Made by a program: the position numbers and the translations under genes
Shown here: one piece after another, positions 1-11,355 of the stretch
Layout of the letters: each line of letters opens with the position of its first letter
How positions within the stretch are numbered: the first letter of the stretch is position 1
Origin: Bidens hawaiensis
Taxonomy: Eukaryota > Streptophyta > Magnoliopsida > Asterales > Asteraceae
Length of the DNA stretch: 64,000 bases
Assembly: GCA_021521415.1 (NCBI GenBank)
Contig: JAIQDT010003026.1
Location: 1 to 64,000, forward strand
Direction of reading: 5' to 3'
The notes under the pieces: generated by a model
Seen by the model: only the letters and a program-made list of their open reading frames with translations
What the model was told of the DNA's origin: nothing
The model's database searches: none

Positions 1-99
1 CAAGCTTGCTGTACAAGTTCGCTGCTCCATAAGTTCCCTGATGTACAAGTTCGCTACTCCATAACTTCGCTGTTGATTAAGTTCGTTACTCATACAAGT

Positions 100-236
100 T
101 CGCCTGATGTTAACTTCGCTGATGCTAAGTTCGCTGATGTTAACTTCGCTGATGCTAAGTTCGCTGATGTTAACATCGCTGATGCTAAGTTCGCTGATGT
201 TAACCTCGCTTAAGTTAAGTTCGCTTGAGTTAAGTT
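100..236. repeat. 30-bp tandem repeat with TTCGCT core
   Basis: A unit of about 30 bp alternates AAGTTCGCTGATG with TTAACTTCGCTGATGC and is repeated about four times. Looser copies of the TTCGCT word extend back to base 1. The AACTTCGC form is the reverse complement of GCGAAGTT, the word that recurs in the SIRE element at 19.4-31.7 kb. Confidence 0.7.
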
Positions 237-769
237 CTCCTGACCTGTATGTTCGCTTACATTTAAGGTAACGAACTAGATAGCAAATCAGACTTAATTC
301 ATTATGAAGAATGAGTTAACGAGTTAGAAGATAAATTAAAATCCTAATGGAAAATGTGTTAAGACAGTTAATGTAAATAAAATTTTTCCAAGCTGACCTG
401 GCAGCTCGACCCCAGCCAGGGGCTCTGCCCCTTGGACCCTGCTAGGGGCTGTCGCCCCTAGAACCCCGCTGTCAGGGGCGCTACCCCCGAACCCCCGTTC
501 GTTGAGGGTTACAATTAGACCAGGAACGCGTTATGGGTAGTGATAGTTAATTGATACGTGTAATTGTTATACAGTTAGTCGCGCACAGCTAAAGAGAAGG
601 ACAACCATTAACAGTAAACCTAACCGAGTTCAGGTGAGTTTCTAGCCCCACTTCCTTGTTATGTTTTTCGGGGCTGTGTGCATACTCGATGTGATTAGTT
701 AATACACTTACCTTAAGTGGTAAGTGTATGCTATATATGATATATGTGATAGATATAAATGATTGCTTG

Positions 770-912
770 TCAGTACGTGAACGATCTTCGGATATTGCGC
801 GTACTGTCAGGTTATAAATAAGGATATGAATATTATATATGGATGATGTATGATCGTTATGAGTGAATGCTTGTCAGAGCGTGAACGATCTTCGGATATT
901 GCATGTACCGAC
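770..912. repeat. Duplicated 37-bp motif in LTR
   Basis: The segment from CTTGTCAGTACGTGAACG through CTTCGGATATTGC at about 775-811 recurs with few changes at about 870-906, some 95 bp later. It lies inside the LTR-like block and has no coding content. Confidence 0.7.
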
Positions 913-1107
913 AAGGAGTATGATTGTTAAATGAATGATGTGAAGAACGCTTAGAGTGTTCTTATGCTATGATGTATTTATTGTATATACGAAGTAGGAG
1001 TATGCAGGTACAAGAATGGTATGTGAGTTCTACGTCTGACGTTGTAAGTTAGGATGGCAAATCCCTCTAACTTTCGTTGGACAAAGACTTGGCATGTGAT
1101 GGCGTAG

Positions 1108-1372
1108 TTAAGGACTGCGGACCTTATACGTGTTTATGAAATAGGATTCGACATAGGGAAGGACTGCGGACCTTATACTTGCTGTAATTGTGTTGTGATA
1201 GCATAGGGGAGGACTGTGGACCTCGTACGTGCTATGAATTAGGTTACAACATAGGGAAGGACTGCGGACCTCGTACGTGTTGTAAATGTAGGATGGTATA
1301 GGGAAGGACTGCGGACCTTGCACGTACCATAAATGGTGAACATAGGTAAGGACTGCGGATCTTTTTCATGTT
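1108..1372. repeat. Tandem repeat of about 48 bp, AGGACTGCGGACC core
   Basis: Six copies of AGGACTGCGGACC (one reads AGGACTGTGGACC) occur at spacings of about 44-51 bp, each followed by a CTTATACGTG or CTCGTACGTG type sequence. The minus-strand reading frame over this block is only the translation of the repeat. Confidence 0.8.
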
Positions 1373-1844
1373 CACGACCTTGAGTACAGGTATAGACGGC
1401 GGACTATGAACGTACTCTCGGTTGACTGAGGTTAGTGATTGTAGATATGTATGTATGTATGATAGAAAGGTAACTGGGTAAGTATGGATATGTATATTCG
1501 GATATGTACGTATGTATGATATGTGTATGTATTGTATGTCGCCTGATTAACTAGAACTCACTCAGCGTAGCTGACTTTTAGTATGCACGCAGGTGAGCTG
1601 ATTATAGAGTTAGCATGAGGACGGCACATGGCATGGATTGAACGGCTGGCATCTGAAGATAGAAGTAAAGATGTTTTAAATATAATGTTTTGTGTTATGG
1701 TATCAAAGAAAAGATTTAATGTTTTGTAACGAATAGTTGATGTTTTATATTCCGCGAAAAGTTTTAATTAACTCTGATTTGTAAGAACTGTGTTTATGAG
1801 TAAATCCGACGCTAAAGTAGGGCTACCGGGAACGGGGCCTTACA

Positions 1845-2500
1845 AAATTTTAGACGAACACGGATAACTTTACACTACTGCGTAAAAAAACAGGGAGCTG
1901 GGGCCACCCCAGGCCCTAAGCAAGCCCTTGCTTACAACAGCAGTATCGCTACGACAATAATATAGTCCTTCTGCGCTAATTTGCAACGGCTGTACAATAG
2001 TTGAACACCCATGAGATTCCCTAGAGTTTGTTAACAATAGTATACAATAGTACAAGACTATATTAGTATTGTGTGCTCTTTACTTCCAACAAATTATTTT
2101 CTTTTACAATTGCATTAGTTACAAAAATGCTATTAAAAGCTAATAATAATATACATACACACATTCATTCTTTGTATTTAGTAAGCTAGGGGTAAAGAAA
2201 AAAGAAATATTTAGTAACAAAATGCAATAAAATGAAAGCTAAAATAAAGTGTTTTATTATACCTTTGTTTCTAAAAGTTGTATCACAAAACCGAAAGTAA
2301 ACATTGGAGTTAAATACATTGAAAAATTCAACAAAGTTTGTCTTTATATATTATTAAAATATTACAAAATTGAATTTGTTTGTTTTCTCGAAAAGCACTA
2401 TATTTCAATTTTTTTTATTTTTAAAAATATTTAGTTTTTAAATTCCGTAAAATAATTAACTTTTTATCGTTTAAGCTTAAAGGTATAGTTAAAATTAAAA
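1845..2500. other. AT-rich intergenic DNA
   Basis: No gene or recognisable element is seen. Short reading frames at 1870-2055 and 2249-2434 have no domain features and look like chance. Confidence 0.5.
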
Positions 2501-2504
2501 AAAT

Positions 2505-2760
2505 ATATTAGGATTATTGGATTTAAATAATCTCACCTTTAATGTGTTGGCCAATAATAATCTCACCTTAGTTGTTTCCCGCTGGCAGTCCCACCTTTTC
2601 AAGGTTTTTTATTTTATGATCCCCAGTTAAAAATAATTAACGGGGTTAAGTTTTTGCTGACGTGGCTAGTGACTTGGCTTTTTCATTATCCTATATGGCT
2701 TTACCTTTTTTTTCCCTTACGTGTAATACTCACCCATTTAACCCCCAAAATTATGTATAG
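2505..2760. repeat. Unclassified dispersed-repeat-like segment
   Basis: The block contains a short internal duplication of AATAATCTCACCTT (about 2526 and 2566) followed by GACGTGGCTAGTGACTTGGC. It resembles an end of a non-autonomous DNA transposon, but no matching terminal inverted repeat was found, so it is left unclassified. Confidence 0.25.
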
Positions 2761-3510
2761 AGCCCTAATTATCGATTAAATCCTCATAAATTGACAATTA
2801 ATAATATTTGAAAAGGCATGCCCTGCTAATGATGATGGCACCGGTAAGAGTAGCCAAGCTTCTTTTTCAACATAATCATCTACGCAAACACCGCAACGAA
2901 AATCGGCTTAGTCGCGCCAATAGCCTGTTTAATAGAAGTATTCATTCTCAAATAACTTGTACATTATGCACAAATAAGTTGTACATTACATTCCACATGC
3001 TTATATTAAGTGAAGTTTACATCAAAACGAAGATAAAAATACGTACGCCAAAGTGGTAAACTCGAAATTATTTAAAAGAAAATATGTTAAAAAATATAGA
3101 AGGAATAAAAATTTTAAATAAATTTGTCAAATATATAAGTAAAGATGAAGGAGCACATTGTAATTTTTCTTATAAATTTACAAATGATGAATAAAGTTAG
3201 AGGGAAAATCTTGTAACTATATTTTGAAAGAAATGTAAGTTACTAGACCTTGTAATGAAAATACATAAATGCCCTTAAATTTTATATATCCAAAAAATGT
3301 ATTATATATTATAATTTATAGATCATAATTTGTATCTTTTAAAATTTTAAGATGTCAAATTAATGCTAAGTTTGAATTTGGGCATACAAATTTAGAATGG
3401 ATCATGGTGTGGTGGACCGATCATAGTAGCTAGAAATTTGGGCTTATGAAAGGTTATTGGCCCAGAGAAATAAACTAGTTGGCACATTATTCGGTTCGTT
3501 ATCATTTATG
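2761..3510. other. AT-rich intergenic DNA
   Basis: Nothing recognisable. The 83-codon frame at 2808-3059 shows no domain and is treated as chance. Confidence 0.4.
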
Positions 3511-4445
3511 TATAGGTGCACAAATCGAGTTTTTCCATTACCCGATTTCGGGTATGGAACCGGTTTGAGTATAACCGGTTATTGGAATGTCCGGTATTGG
3601 CAATACCTAAGTCGGGTTCGAGTCAGGATATTGCCTCTAAAAACTATGCCCTATATATCGTGTTCGGGTAGGGTATAGAAACTAGAGGTGCACAAAATCC
3701 CGAACCCATAACCGAACCCGAAAATAAAAACTCAGAACCAAGTTTTTAATACCCGAACCCGTACCCGACCCTATCCGTAGGGTACGGATAGGGTATGCAT
3801 TTCAGTACCAAAACTCGTACCCGGAACTGGACCCGATTTATACCTCGTAATAACCGAAAACACGAACCGGGAATCCTGTTTTTCCAATACCCTCAACTTG
3901 GTTTTTCAAATACCCTATCTATACCCAAAATTACCCGAAAAATACTCTAAAAATAACCCTAAAAAGTGCAACCTTTTAAATATTTTAATCTATACCAGAA
4001 AAATACCGGTAAAAAAACCAAAAAAAAAACCCCGAAAATAGGTTTTTTTCAATACCGGAAAATAGCGTATTCAAATAGCTAGCTTTAAAATACTCGGTTC
4101 TATACCCGACCCGAACCCGATGCATAGGGTATGGTTTTTAAGACAATAACCAACCCGAAGCCGACCCAGTTATGGCCAATACCCGATTTTCCAATACCCG
4201 ATCCCCGATTCTATACCCGGGACAGGGAATTTGAAAAACCCAATATGTGACGTATGGAACCGGTTCCGGTTTTCTGGTATTACCCTGTATAAATTAGGTC
4301 TCGTTGGGGTATGGGTTTTGGTACTAAAATGCATACCCTATCTGTACCCTACTGGTAGGGTCGGGTATTAAAAACCCGGGTATAAAAAAATAGTTCTAGG
4401 TTTATTTATGTCTAATTACGGGTTCGAGTTTCATGTACACCTCTA
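3511..4445. mobile_element. hAT-like non-autonomous element
   Basis: The left end begins TATAGGTGCACAAATCGAG and the right end finishes TTTCATGTACACCTCTA, an imperfect terminal inverted repeat of the TAGRGGTGYACA type seen in plant hAT relatives. The flanking 8-mers are CATTTATG (3503-3510) and CATCCATG (4446-4453), an imperfect 8-bp target duplication differing by two C/T changes. The interior is a low-complexity field of CCCGAACCC, GGGTATGG and TACCCGA words on both strands, with no transposase. A second left-end-like sequence (TAGAGGTGCACAAAATCCCG) starts at 3683, which suggests an internal duplication or a nested relative. Confidence 0.6.
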
Positions 4446-4744
4446 CATCCATGCATCTCAATGATCAAATGTCCATTATTCCTCATTATAAGTCTTAACA
4501 AACGTTTTCGAGGAAGCTGATATCGCCAATGCATCGTGGTGTCGCCATTGCAGTTGTCGAAACCACGTAGTTACTTAATCTTCTGCTCAAGTTTCACGTT
4601 CCACTTACCCGAGCCACCATTATCTACTGTGACAACGTCTCTTCTACATACCTATTCACAAAATCTCGTTCAGCATCAACGAACGAAGCATATGGAAACT
4701 GATATTCACTTCGTTTGGGAAAAGGTTCGGCTTGATCACATTAG

Positions 4745-4885
4745 GGATGACAATAAAACCTGAGCCTGAATGGAAAACCCAAAACCCAACATAATTTGGA
4801 TAGGTAATACCCGACCCATTAGGGTTTGGGATTACTTTTATAATTTTTCACAGGTTTGGGACATGTTTAAGATTTCTAATATATA
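4745..4885. repeat. Fragment of a related name-like (CCCGACCC) repeat
   Basis: GGGATGACAATAAAACCTG followed by CCCAAAACCCAAC and ACCCGACCCATTAGGG resembles the interior word usage of the hAT-like element just upstream. No right terminus is visible. Confidence 0.3.
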
Positions 4886-5209
4886 TGATTGCCTATAACA
4901 TAGACCCATTTATCCGATTATATATCGATGTGGTGAATATATATATAGAAAAGAGTTCAAATAAGAATAAGGAGTTTCATAGAAATGGTAAGAACCAACA
5001 AATTTTTGACATTTGGCATTACAAATTATGGTGAAAGAACAATTCTATGAAACTATGTCGGTTATAATGATGAAAGAGTAATTCTAGGAAACTATGTCGG
5101 TTGTTGGTAATTTTAAATCTCAACCATTGATTAACATGTTCTAATGGTTGTGATTTATTCCTAGTCTTCCTAGAAAACTACTTATTTTTAGGATAACCCT
5201 CCCCAATAT

Positions 5210-5867
5210 ATAGGATTAGGATCATGAGAGAACTTTTATGAAATTGAGAACTATGAAAACCATTTTGAACCACAAAAAACCAAAAAATAAAAAAAATCAT
5301 AAAATAAAAAAAACACAAAAATCAAAAAAGTAAAAAGACCAAATTCTTATTGTATCATCCCGGTTTCATAAAAAAAAACTCGGTTTAGCTAAATTATATA
5401 CACATATGTATAAGATATACATATATGTATATTTACATATATGCACTAATTTTGATGTTATTTTACTAATCTCGTGAAAATAACGTTAAAAGTGGCGGAA
5501 GGTTAATCAGGCATCATGTGGTGGCGTTGATAGCCGAAAGACAAGGGTACATGCACCAATCAGCCGGTGTCCCGATGATTAAGTGCTATGTGCCTTATGT
5601 CCAAGGCTTGATGCAAAACTACTATCGAGCCGGGGGTCTCACCTGAAGCAGCCTCTCTATCCCTATGGGATAGAGGTAAGGCTGTCTACATCTTACCCTC
5701 CTCAGACCCTACCATAGCATTGCTATTGGTGGGATATACTGAGTACGATGATGATGATGATGATGATGATATATGTACATTTACATGTTTTTTGTACACA
5801 TGTGTATAATTTAAGATAAATGATACTGTACATATATGTATATTATGTAACTAAAGATTATATAAAA
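5210..5867. repeat. Dispersed repeat, copy 1 (interrupted by SINE-like insertion)
   Basis: The copy starts GGATCATGAGAGAAC and continues with GAACCATTTTGAACCA-type, TCCCGGTTTCATAAAAA, TCGGTTTAGCTAAATTATA and GTAACTAAAGATTA segments. The same series recurs in the same order and orientation at 15905-16255. The Tekay-like element begins immediately after this copy. Confidence 0.6.
5440..5772 (+). mobile_element. SINE-like insertion with (GATGAT)n tail
   Basis: Relative to the second copy of the surrounding repeat, about 330 bp are extra here. The 3' half has CAGCCTCTCTATCCC, GGATAGAGGTAAGGCTG, TACCCTCCTCAGACCC and GTGGGATATACTGAGTA, then a GATGAT tail. This matches the conserved 3' domain of angiosperm SINEs. 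A clear tRNA-like promoter was not identified, so the family is unassigned. Confidence 0.55.
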
Positions 5868-7424
5868 TGTCACACCCCCAATCTAGGCCTAGTAGCATGA
5901 CCTATAAGTTGGTATCGTAATTATAAATAGATCAGAGTTGCGTTAGTTTGCGGAAGGCTTTATAAATCTTTAAGGATCGAAAGTGTAATTTATATATACA
6001 TTCAAAAGAATGGAATATAAAATACCCGTTTAAGTTGTTAACAAAAGATGTTACTTGTTTATGTTTTACAAACCACCATATATATTAAGTTTACAAAATA
6101 AATCCGAGCCATCGGATATCATAGTACTTTGTCATTCCAAGCTCTAACTTTGTTCACCTACAAAATGTAATAAAATACGTCAGCAACGAATGCTGGTGAA
6201 CACGCTGAAGCAAAATAACTTCTTTTACTTTATTACCCCTCGAGACTACGCCTGCCTCGGCCCAACGTGGCTTAGGAATAACAAAGTCATATAACACATT
6301 ATAAACTAGAGCCTCTACACTAGGCCACCTCAGCAAACACCGCAACGTTCGACTTAGTTAAGTACCCGTAAATATACACATAAGGTCGTACTCCCTGCAG
6401 GAGAGCGTCCTACGACCAAGAGTGGTGTGATCATGCCCATACATAGCATAGGACCACCTATGTAAGGATACAGACATACGTATACCACATCCTGAGGGCT
6501 AGGTTTATACCCAAAGTTATAACGGTTTTAGGAACACATAGTTCCTTGTAAACAATTTCATATAACAAGTTGACTTATTTTGAAGAACAAGTTTAAAAGT
6601 TTGGGGGCGTATTCACCTTGTCTCTTTAGGATCGGATTCACTCACCGTCCAAGGGTCTTTCCCTTTCTTTATCTCGCACCTATAGTACGAGTATAAATAT
6701 TTGTTAGTCGGATACATGATTCGGCTTAAGACCTTTAGTCTTATATCTCAATCCTCGATTGAACCTTTAGTTCAATTCTTTATTTACTTAAAAACCTCTT
6801 GTTTAAAAGTAAATTATAAACCTTTAGTTTATATTAAAAACCCGTCGTTTCTTCTTCTCCAAGAAACGTAATCTTTTCTTTTATTATTTAAGAAAACTCG
6901 TTATTCATTAAATAATATTTTCATAACAAAGAAAATGTACATATATACTTACACACATATATATGTTATCACACATTCAACATTCAATCTTTCATTCATT
7001 TCTTTGTTATGTTTTCTCTTCTTTTCTTTTATCGAGGTATCGAGTATAACCTCGACTTAAGGCTTAAGCCTTGAATATAATATTAAATTATATTGAATTC
7101 GATATTACGCCTAACCTTAGTGGCGTACCGAAATCCTAGGGACTTGAGCAGCACTCCGTCTCCGCTTTACTTCTCGATCGTCAAACGATTATACCAAACT
7201 TCAATACTCGTTGACACGCTTATCGAGATTCATTGCCATTTCAACAACACCTTCTTGGTATGCGGGTGGAGGGTAGTACAAACTCTAAGGAAACGTCGAT
7301 ACACAAACGAGAGATTCGAGGCATGATTATCGAGGAAAGAGGCACGAATTTCGAGGTATTCTAGTGAGAGAGTAGAGAGATGTGAGAGCTGAATTGGTGT
7401 GCAGAAATGAGCTGCCCATGGCCG

Positions 7425-7434
7425 CTATTTATAG
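7425..7434 (-). promoter_or_regulatory. TATA box of Tekay-like LTR (3' LTR copy)
   Basis: On the minus strand the sequence reads CTATAAATAG, a canonical plant TATA box. It sits about 100 bp downstream, in element orientation, of the CACGTG cluster. The same motif is intact in the 5' LTR at 15463-15472. Confidence 0.7.
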
Positions 7435-7447
7435 GCCTCAAATTGGT

Positions 7448-7672
7448 TCCCATCGCGGTACGCGATGGGTCCTTCAGCAGACCTATCGCGTACCGCGATA
7501 TAGGTCTGCTGAAGCACAGCGTAAACCTGCCACGTGTCGACACGTGGCAGGCACCGCTCCACGTGGCAGCAGTGTTGCCACGTGGTGACACGTGGCAGCA
7601 CCTAGTGCCACCGTGTGCCACGTGGCACACGTGTCACATATTGTCAGACACCCCATCGCGATACGCGATGGG
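7448..7672. promoter_or_regulatory. G-box (CACGTG) and hairpin cluster in U3
   Basis: Seven CACGTG hexamers lie between about 7530 and 7640. Around them are three inverted repeats: CCCATCGCG/CGCGATGGG at 7449-7469, a 14-bp-arm hairpin (TTCAGCAGACCTAT and its complement) at 7473-7513, and CCCATCGCG/CGCGATGGG again at 7652-7672. CACGTG is the core of plant bZIP and bHLH binding sites. A role as an LTR enhancer is inferred from its place upstream of the TATA box. Confidence 0.6.
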
Positions 7673-7814
7673 TGTCTCTTCTGACTCTCGCGTAGCGCGA
7701 TGGGTCAGGAAAACATATTTTTCATTTTTAACCCTCAAGTTTGGATTTTGGCAATTTTACTCCCTAGACTTTGGAAAGTTGATATTTTGAACTCAAAATT
7801 TTCACGTTGTTACA

Positions 7815-7829
7815 TCCTCCCCACCTTGA
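7815..7829 (-). other. Polypurine tract of Tekay-like element
   Basis: The minus strand reads AAGGTGGGGAGGA directly before the 3' LTR, as expected for plus-strand DNA priming. Confidence 0.8.
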
Positions 7830-7854
7830 AACAAATCTCGTCCTTGAGATTGCT

Positions 7855-10800
7855 TTACTCGAACAAGTGTGGGTATTTTCTTTTCATTTCTGATTCGAGT
7901 TCCCAAGTATATTCGGGCCCTCTACGCGAGTCCCATTTTACTTTCACAATTTTCAAAATTCTTCTTTTCAATTTCTTTGTTTTCGAATCTTCGATTTTAA
8001 TCGGACGTTCTACGAATTTTAAGTTTTCGTTTATTTCTACGTCTTTCAATGGCATAGCCAAAGATTCATCGGTCAAACACTTACGCAGATTCGAAATATG
8101 GAACACATCATGTATTTCTTGCATTTCCTCGGGCAGTCGCAAACGGTATGCAACAGTGCCGATTCGTTCGAGTACTTCAAATGGTCCAACGAATCGAGGA
8201 CTTAACTTTCCTTTCTTTCCGAAGCGAACAACGCCTTTCCAAGGCGAAACTTTCAATAACACTTTGTCACCGACATTAAATTCTAATGGCTTACGGCGGA
8301 CACCAGCGTAACTCTTTTGGCGAACACGTGCCGTTTTAAGTCGTTCTCGAATTTGGAGAACCTTGTCGGTGGTTTCTTGGACAATCTCAGGTCCAGACAA
8401 CTGATTGTCTCCGGTTTCAGACCAGCACACAGGCGTTCTACATTTTCGTCCATATAACACCTCGAATGGTGAGGTTTGAATACTTGCGTGACAACTATTA
8501 TTATACGAAAATTCCATTAGGGGTAAGTGTTCGTCCCAACTTCCACCTAAGTCGATTACACAAGCGCGGAGCATATCTTCCAACGTTTGAATAGTCCTTT
8601 CGCTTTGCCCATCGGTTTGTGGATGATAGGCGGTTCTAAGGTTCATCTTCGTACCAAGAGCTTGTTGGAAGCTTTTCCAGAAATGAGACGTAAAACGACT
8701 GTCTCGATCAGATATTATATATAGCGGTACTCCATGCAAAGCAACAATGGTGTTTACATAGATACGCGCTAATCTATCCATAGAGTACGACTCATTGATG
8801 GGTATAAAGTGTGCGGACTTTGTTAAACGATCCACAATTACCCATATTGCATTATGTTGTCGAGTCGTCTTCGGGAGTTTGGTAATGAAATCCATAGTGA
8901 TTAACTCCCACTTCCAAATGGGAAGTTCGGGTTGCTGAAGCAATCCCGAAGGCTTTTGGTGTTCAGCCTTGACTTTTAAACACGTCAAACATTTCGCAAC
9001 ATGCGAAGCGACATCTCTTTTCATTCCATTCCACCAATAGTTCGTCTTTAAATTGTGATACATCTTATCACTTCCGGGATGCATCATGTATTTCGACTTA
9101 TGAGCTTCATTCAAGATTTTCTCACATAAACCTCCAATGCTTGGTACCCAAATCCTATTTCCGAGTCTAAGGATACCATCGTCACCCTTGACTAACGAGT
9201 CAATGTTGCCATTACGCTTTTCGTCGGAGATTTGGTTTTCTTTGACAGCTTGAGTTTGAGCTAACTTGATTTGTTCAATGAGATCTATCTGGATTTCTAG
9301 ACGTAACGCTCGAACTCTTTTTGGTTTCTCATGTTCTTTACGACTTAAGGCATCGGCCACAACGTTAGCCTTGCCATCATGATAAACAATCTCCCAATCA
9401 AAGTTGTTGAGCGTTTCCATCCATCGCCGTTGACGCATGTTGAGCTCTTTTTGATCAAAGATATGTTTCAAGCTCTTATGATCATTGTACACGGTGAATC
9501 TTACTCCGTAGAGATAGTGCCTCCATATCTTAAGCGCAAAGATTATGGCACCTAACTCTAGATTGTGAGTCGTGTAATTCTTCTCGTGTACTTTGAGTTG
9601 ACGAGAGGCGCAAGCGATTACTTTCTTGCGTTGCATTAGTACGTATCCCAAACCCAAGTGAGACGCGTCACTAAATACCACAAAATCCTCAGTACCTTCT
9701 GGCAAAGCCAAGATAGGTGCTTGGGTGAGTTTTTGTTTAAGAATATCGAACGCCTCTTGTTGCTTCATTCCCCATTCATACTTGATGTTCTTACGAGTTA
9801 AAGAAGTTAAGGAAACAGCGATACGAGAAAAGTTCTCGATGAACCTACGGTAGTAGCCGGCCAATCCTAAGAAACTTCGGATCTCAGTTGGCGACTTCGG
9901 GACTTCCCACTTAGAGATAGCTTCAATCTTAGCAGGGTCCACTTGAATACCGTTGACGTTGATAATGTGACCTAGAAATTGCACCCCGTGCAACCAGAAC
10001 TCGCATTTTGAGAACTTGGCGTACAACTTCTCGGTTCTAAGAATTTCAAGCAATGTTTTCAGATGAATTTCACGATTAGCCTTGGACTTAGAGTAAATAA
10101 GTATGTCGTCGATGAAGACGATAACAAATTTATCCAAGTATGGCTTACAGATTCGGTTCATCATGTCCATGAACGCGGCCGGAGCATTAGTAAGTCCAAA
10201 CGGCATAACCGTGAACTCATAATGTCCATACCTTGTTCGAAACGCGGTCTTTGGAATGTCTCCGGATTGAACTTTGAGTTGGTGATAGCCGGAACGAAGA
10301 TCAATTTTAGAAAAGAAGCTAGCACCTTGAAGTTGGTCGAAAAGATCATCGATACGAGGGAGTGGATATAGGTTTTTAATTGTGACTTTGGTCAACGCAC
10401 GATAGTCGATACACATCCTCATGGAACCATCTTTCTTATTGACGAATAGGATTGGTGCTCCCCAAGGCCACGAACTTGGTCGAATGAAACCTTTCTCTAA
10501 TAACTCATCGAGTTGTTTCTTTAACTCTTTCATCTCAGTTGCTAAACGATACAGAGCTTTGGCGATCGGGGCAGTACCAGGAAAAATATCGATTCTAAAC
10601 TCTACTTCACGATCGGGAGGGATTCCAGGAAGTTCATCGGGAAAGACGTCAGAAAAGTCAGAAACGATAGGAACGTCTTTGATTTCTTTTGGCTTTGACT
10701 CTTCAGTGACGTAGTCCATGAATGCGAGGCATCCTTGATTCAAACACTTGTTAGCCCTAATCATAGAAATTATGCTAACTTGGCCAGCGTCTTTGTCCCC

Positions 10801-11355
10801 TTCAATTCGAATTGTTCGTTTATCGGGGGATTTAAGTTCAACGGTTTTGCTATTGCAAATGATACGGGCATGGTTATCGGATAACCAATCCATACCAAGT
10901 ACAATATCAAAACCAGCCAGACTCATGGGTAACAAATAAATAGGCAGAATATAACCAGCTAGAAGTATTTTTCCGTTTTCAAGGGCTTCGGAAATCTTAA
11001 CGATTTCGCCACTAGAAGTCTCGACGCTTAGAGTTTTATCTAATTTTGTTAATGGTTCGTTTAATAGACTACAGAAACTATAATCTATAAAACTTAAATT
11101 GGCACCCGAATCAAACAAAACTCTAGCATAGGTGTCGTTGACTAGAAACATACCGGTTATGGTTTCCGGTATGTCAGCGTCCTTCTTTGTGTCGAGCACA
11201 AAGACTCGAGCATTTCCCTTTTTGTTCTGGCCACTTCCACCCGCACCACCAGCAGCAGGCTTGTTCTTTGGGAACTCAAAACTTAAATGGCCCATCTCCT
11301 TGCAATTAAAGCAAGTCATCCTCTTTTTCCAACTATTGGCAGCATCATGTCCCAT
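7855..11355 (-). CDS. pol: Tekay-like Gypsy pol polyprotein (zinc knuckle, PR, RT, RNase H, IN, chromodomain)
   Basis: An uninterrupted frame of 1166 codons. It opens with the gag zinc knuckle at residues 15-28 ([14 protein letters not shown], where the last Cys is Phe). It continues with protease (FDSGAN, 81-86), RT (about 255-460, VFIDDIL at 413-419), RNase H (FSDAS, 561-565), and the integrase HHCC finger (His759/767, Cys789/792). The integrase catalytic triad is Asp822, Asp883 and Glu919. A chromodomain-like tail of about 55 residues ends KRKYPHLFE. The annotated Met lies inside gag; in life this is the downstream part of a gag-pol polyprotein made in the cytoplasm, whose integrase acts in the nucleus. 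It is the best preserved polymerase in the window, but the gag frame in front of it is broken. Assignment to a chromovirus is firm; Tekay is likely. Confidence 0.92.
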   Translation of the reverse strand: MGHDAANSWKKRMTCFNCKEMGHLSFEFPKNKPAAGGAGGSGQNKKGNARVFVLDTKKDADIPETITGMFLVNDTYARVLFDSGANLSFIDYSFCSLLNEPLTKLDKTLSVETSSGEIVKISEALENGKILLAGYILPIYLLPMSLAGFDIVLGMDWLSDNHARIICNSKTVELKSPDKRTIRIEGDKDAGQVSIISMIRANKCLNQGCLAFMDYVTEESKPKEIKDVPIVSDFSDVFPDELPGIPPDREVEFRIDIFPGTAPIAKALYRLATEMKELKKQLDELLEKGFIRPSSWPWGAPILFVNKKDGSMRMCIDYRALTKVTIKNLYPLPRIDDLFDQLQGASFFSKIDLRSGYHQLKVQSGDIPKTAFRTRYGHYEFTVMPFGLTNAPAAFMDMMNRICKPYLDKFVIVFIDDILIYSKSKANREIHLKTLLEILRTEKLYAKFSKCEFWLHGVQFLGHIINVNGIQVDPAKIEAISKWEVPKSPTEIRSFLGLAGYYRRFIENFSRIAVSLTSLTRKNIKYEWGMKQQEAFDILKQKLTQAPILALPEGTEDFVVFSDASHLGLGYVLMQRKKVIACASRQLKVHEKNYTTHNLELGAIIFALKIWRHYLYGVRFTVYNDHKSLKHIFDQKELNMRQRRWMETLNNFDWEIVYHDGKANVVADALSRKEHEKPKRVRALRLEIQIDLIEQIKLAQTQAVKENQISDEKRNGNIDSLVKGDDGILRLGNRIWVPSIGGLCEKILNEAHKSKYMMHPGSDKMYHNLKTNYWWNGMKRDVASHVAKCLTCLKVKAEHQKPSGLLQQPELPIWKWELITMDFITKLPKTTRQHNAIWVIVDRLTKSAHFIPINESYSMDRLARIYVNTIVALHGVPLYIISDRDSRFTSHFWKSFQQALGTKMNLRTAYHPQTDGQSERTIQTLEDMLRACVIDLGGSWDEHLPLMEFSYNNSCHASIQTSPFEVLYGRKCRTPVCWSETGDNQLSGPEIVQETTDKVLQIRERLKTARVRQKSYAGVRRKPLEFNVGDKVLLKVSPWKGVVRFGKKGKLSPRFVGPFEVLERIGTVAYRLRLPEEMQEIHDVFHISNLRKCLTDESLAMPLKDVEINENLKFVERPIKIEDSKTKKLKRRILKIVKVKWDSRRGPEYTWELESEMKRKYPHLFE

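Larger units (their letters stand above)
1..1844 (+). mobile_element. Partial long LTR, probably Gypsy chromovirus (solo or truncated)
   Basis: This stretch reads like the inside and 3' end of a long plant LTR that began before the window. It has short tandem repeats, a GC-rich block at about 408-505 with repeated CCCCT/AGGGG words typical of chromovirus LTRs, and a terminal TTACA at 1840-1844 after a GGGGCC block. No primer-binding site follows the TTACA, so this is more likely a solo LTR or a broken end than the start of an internal region. No ORF in it looks real. The family assignment is inferred from style. Confidence 0.45.
5868..7814 (-). repeat. Tekay-like 3' LTR
   Basis: The copy is 1947 bp, bounded by TGTCACACC at the left and GTTGTTACA at the right (TGT...ACA). 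It aligns end to end with 13907-15667 except for the segment lost there. It contains a TATA box (7425-7434, minus), a cluster of CACGTG boxes and three hairpins in its U3. The short ORFs here are not genes. Confidence 0.9.

Noticed and set aside
1108..1372. CRISPR-like regular AGGACTGCGGACC copies
   Set aside because: The sequences between copies are themselves related, so it is an imperfect tandem repeat in an LTR.
4536..4763. Possible 75-codon host gene fragment
   Set aside because: No domain, poor continuity in any frame, and it borders transposon fragments.
7361..7790. ORFs of 68-127 codons on both strands in the Tekay LTR
   Set aside because: They overlap the CACGTG and hairpin cluster, lack domains and arise from its palindromic composition.
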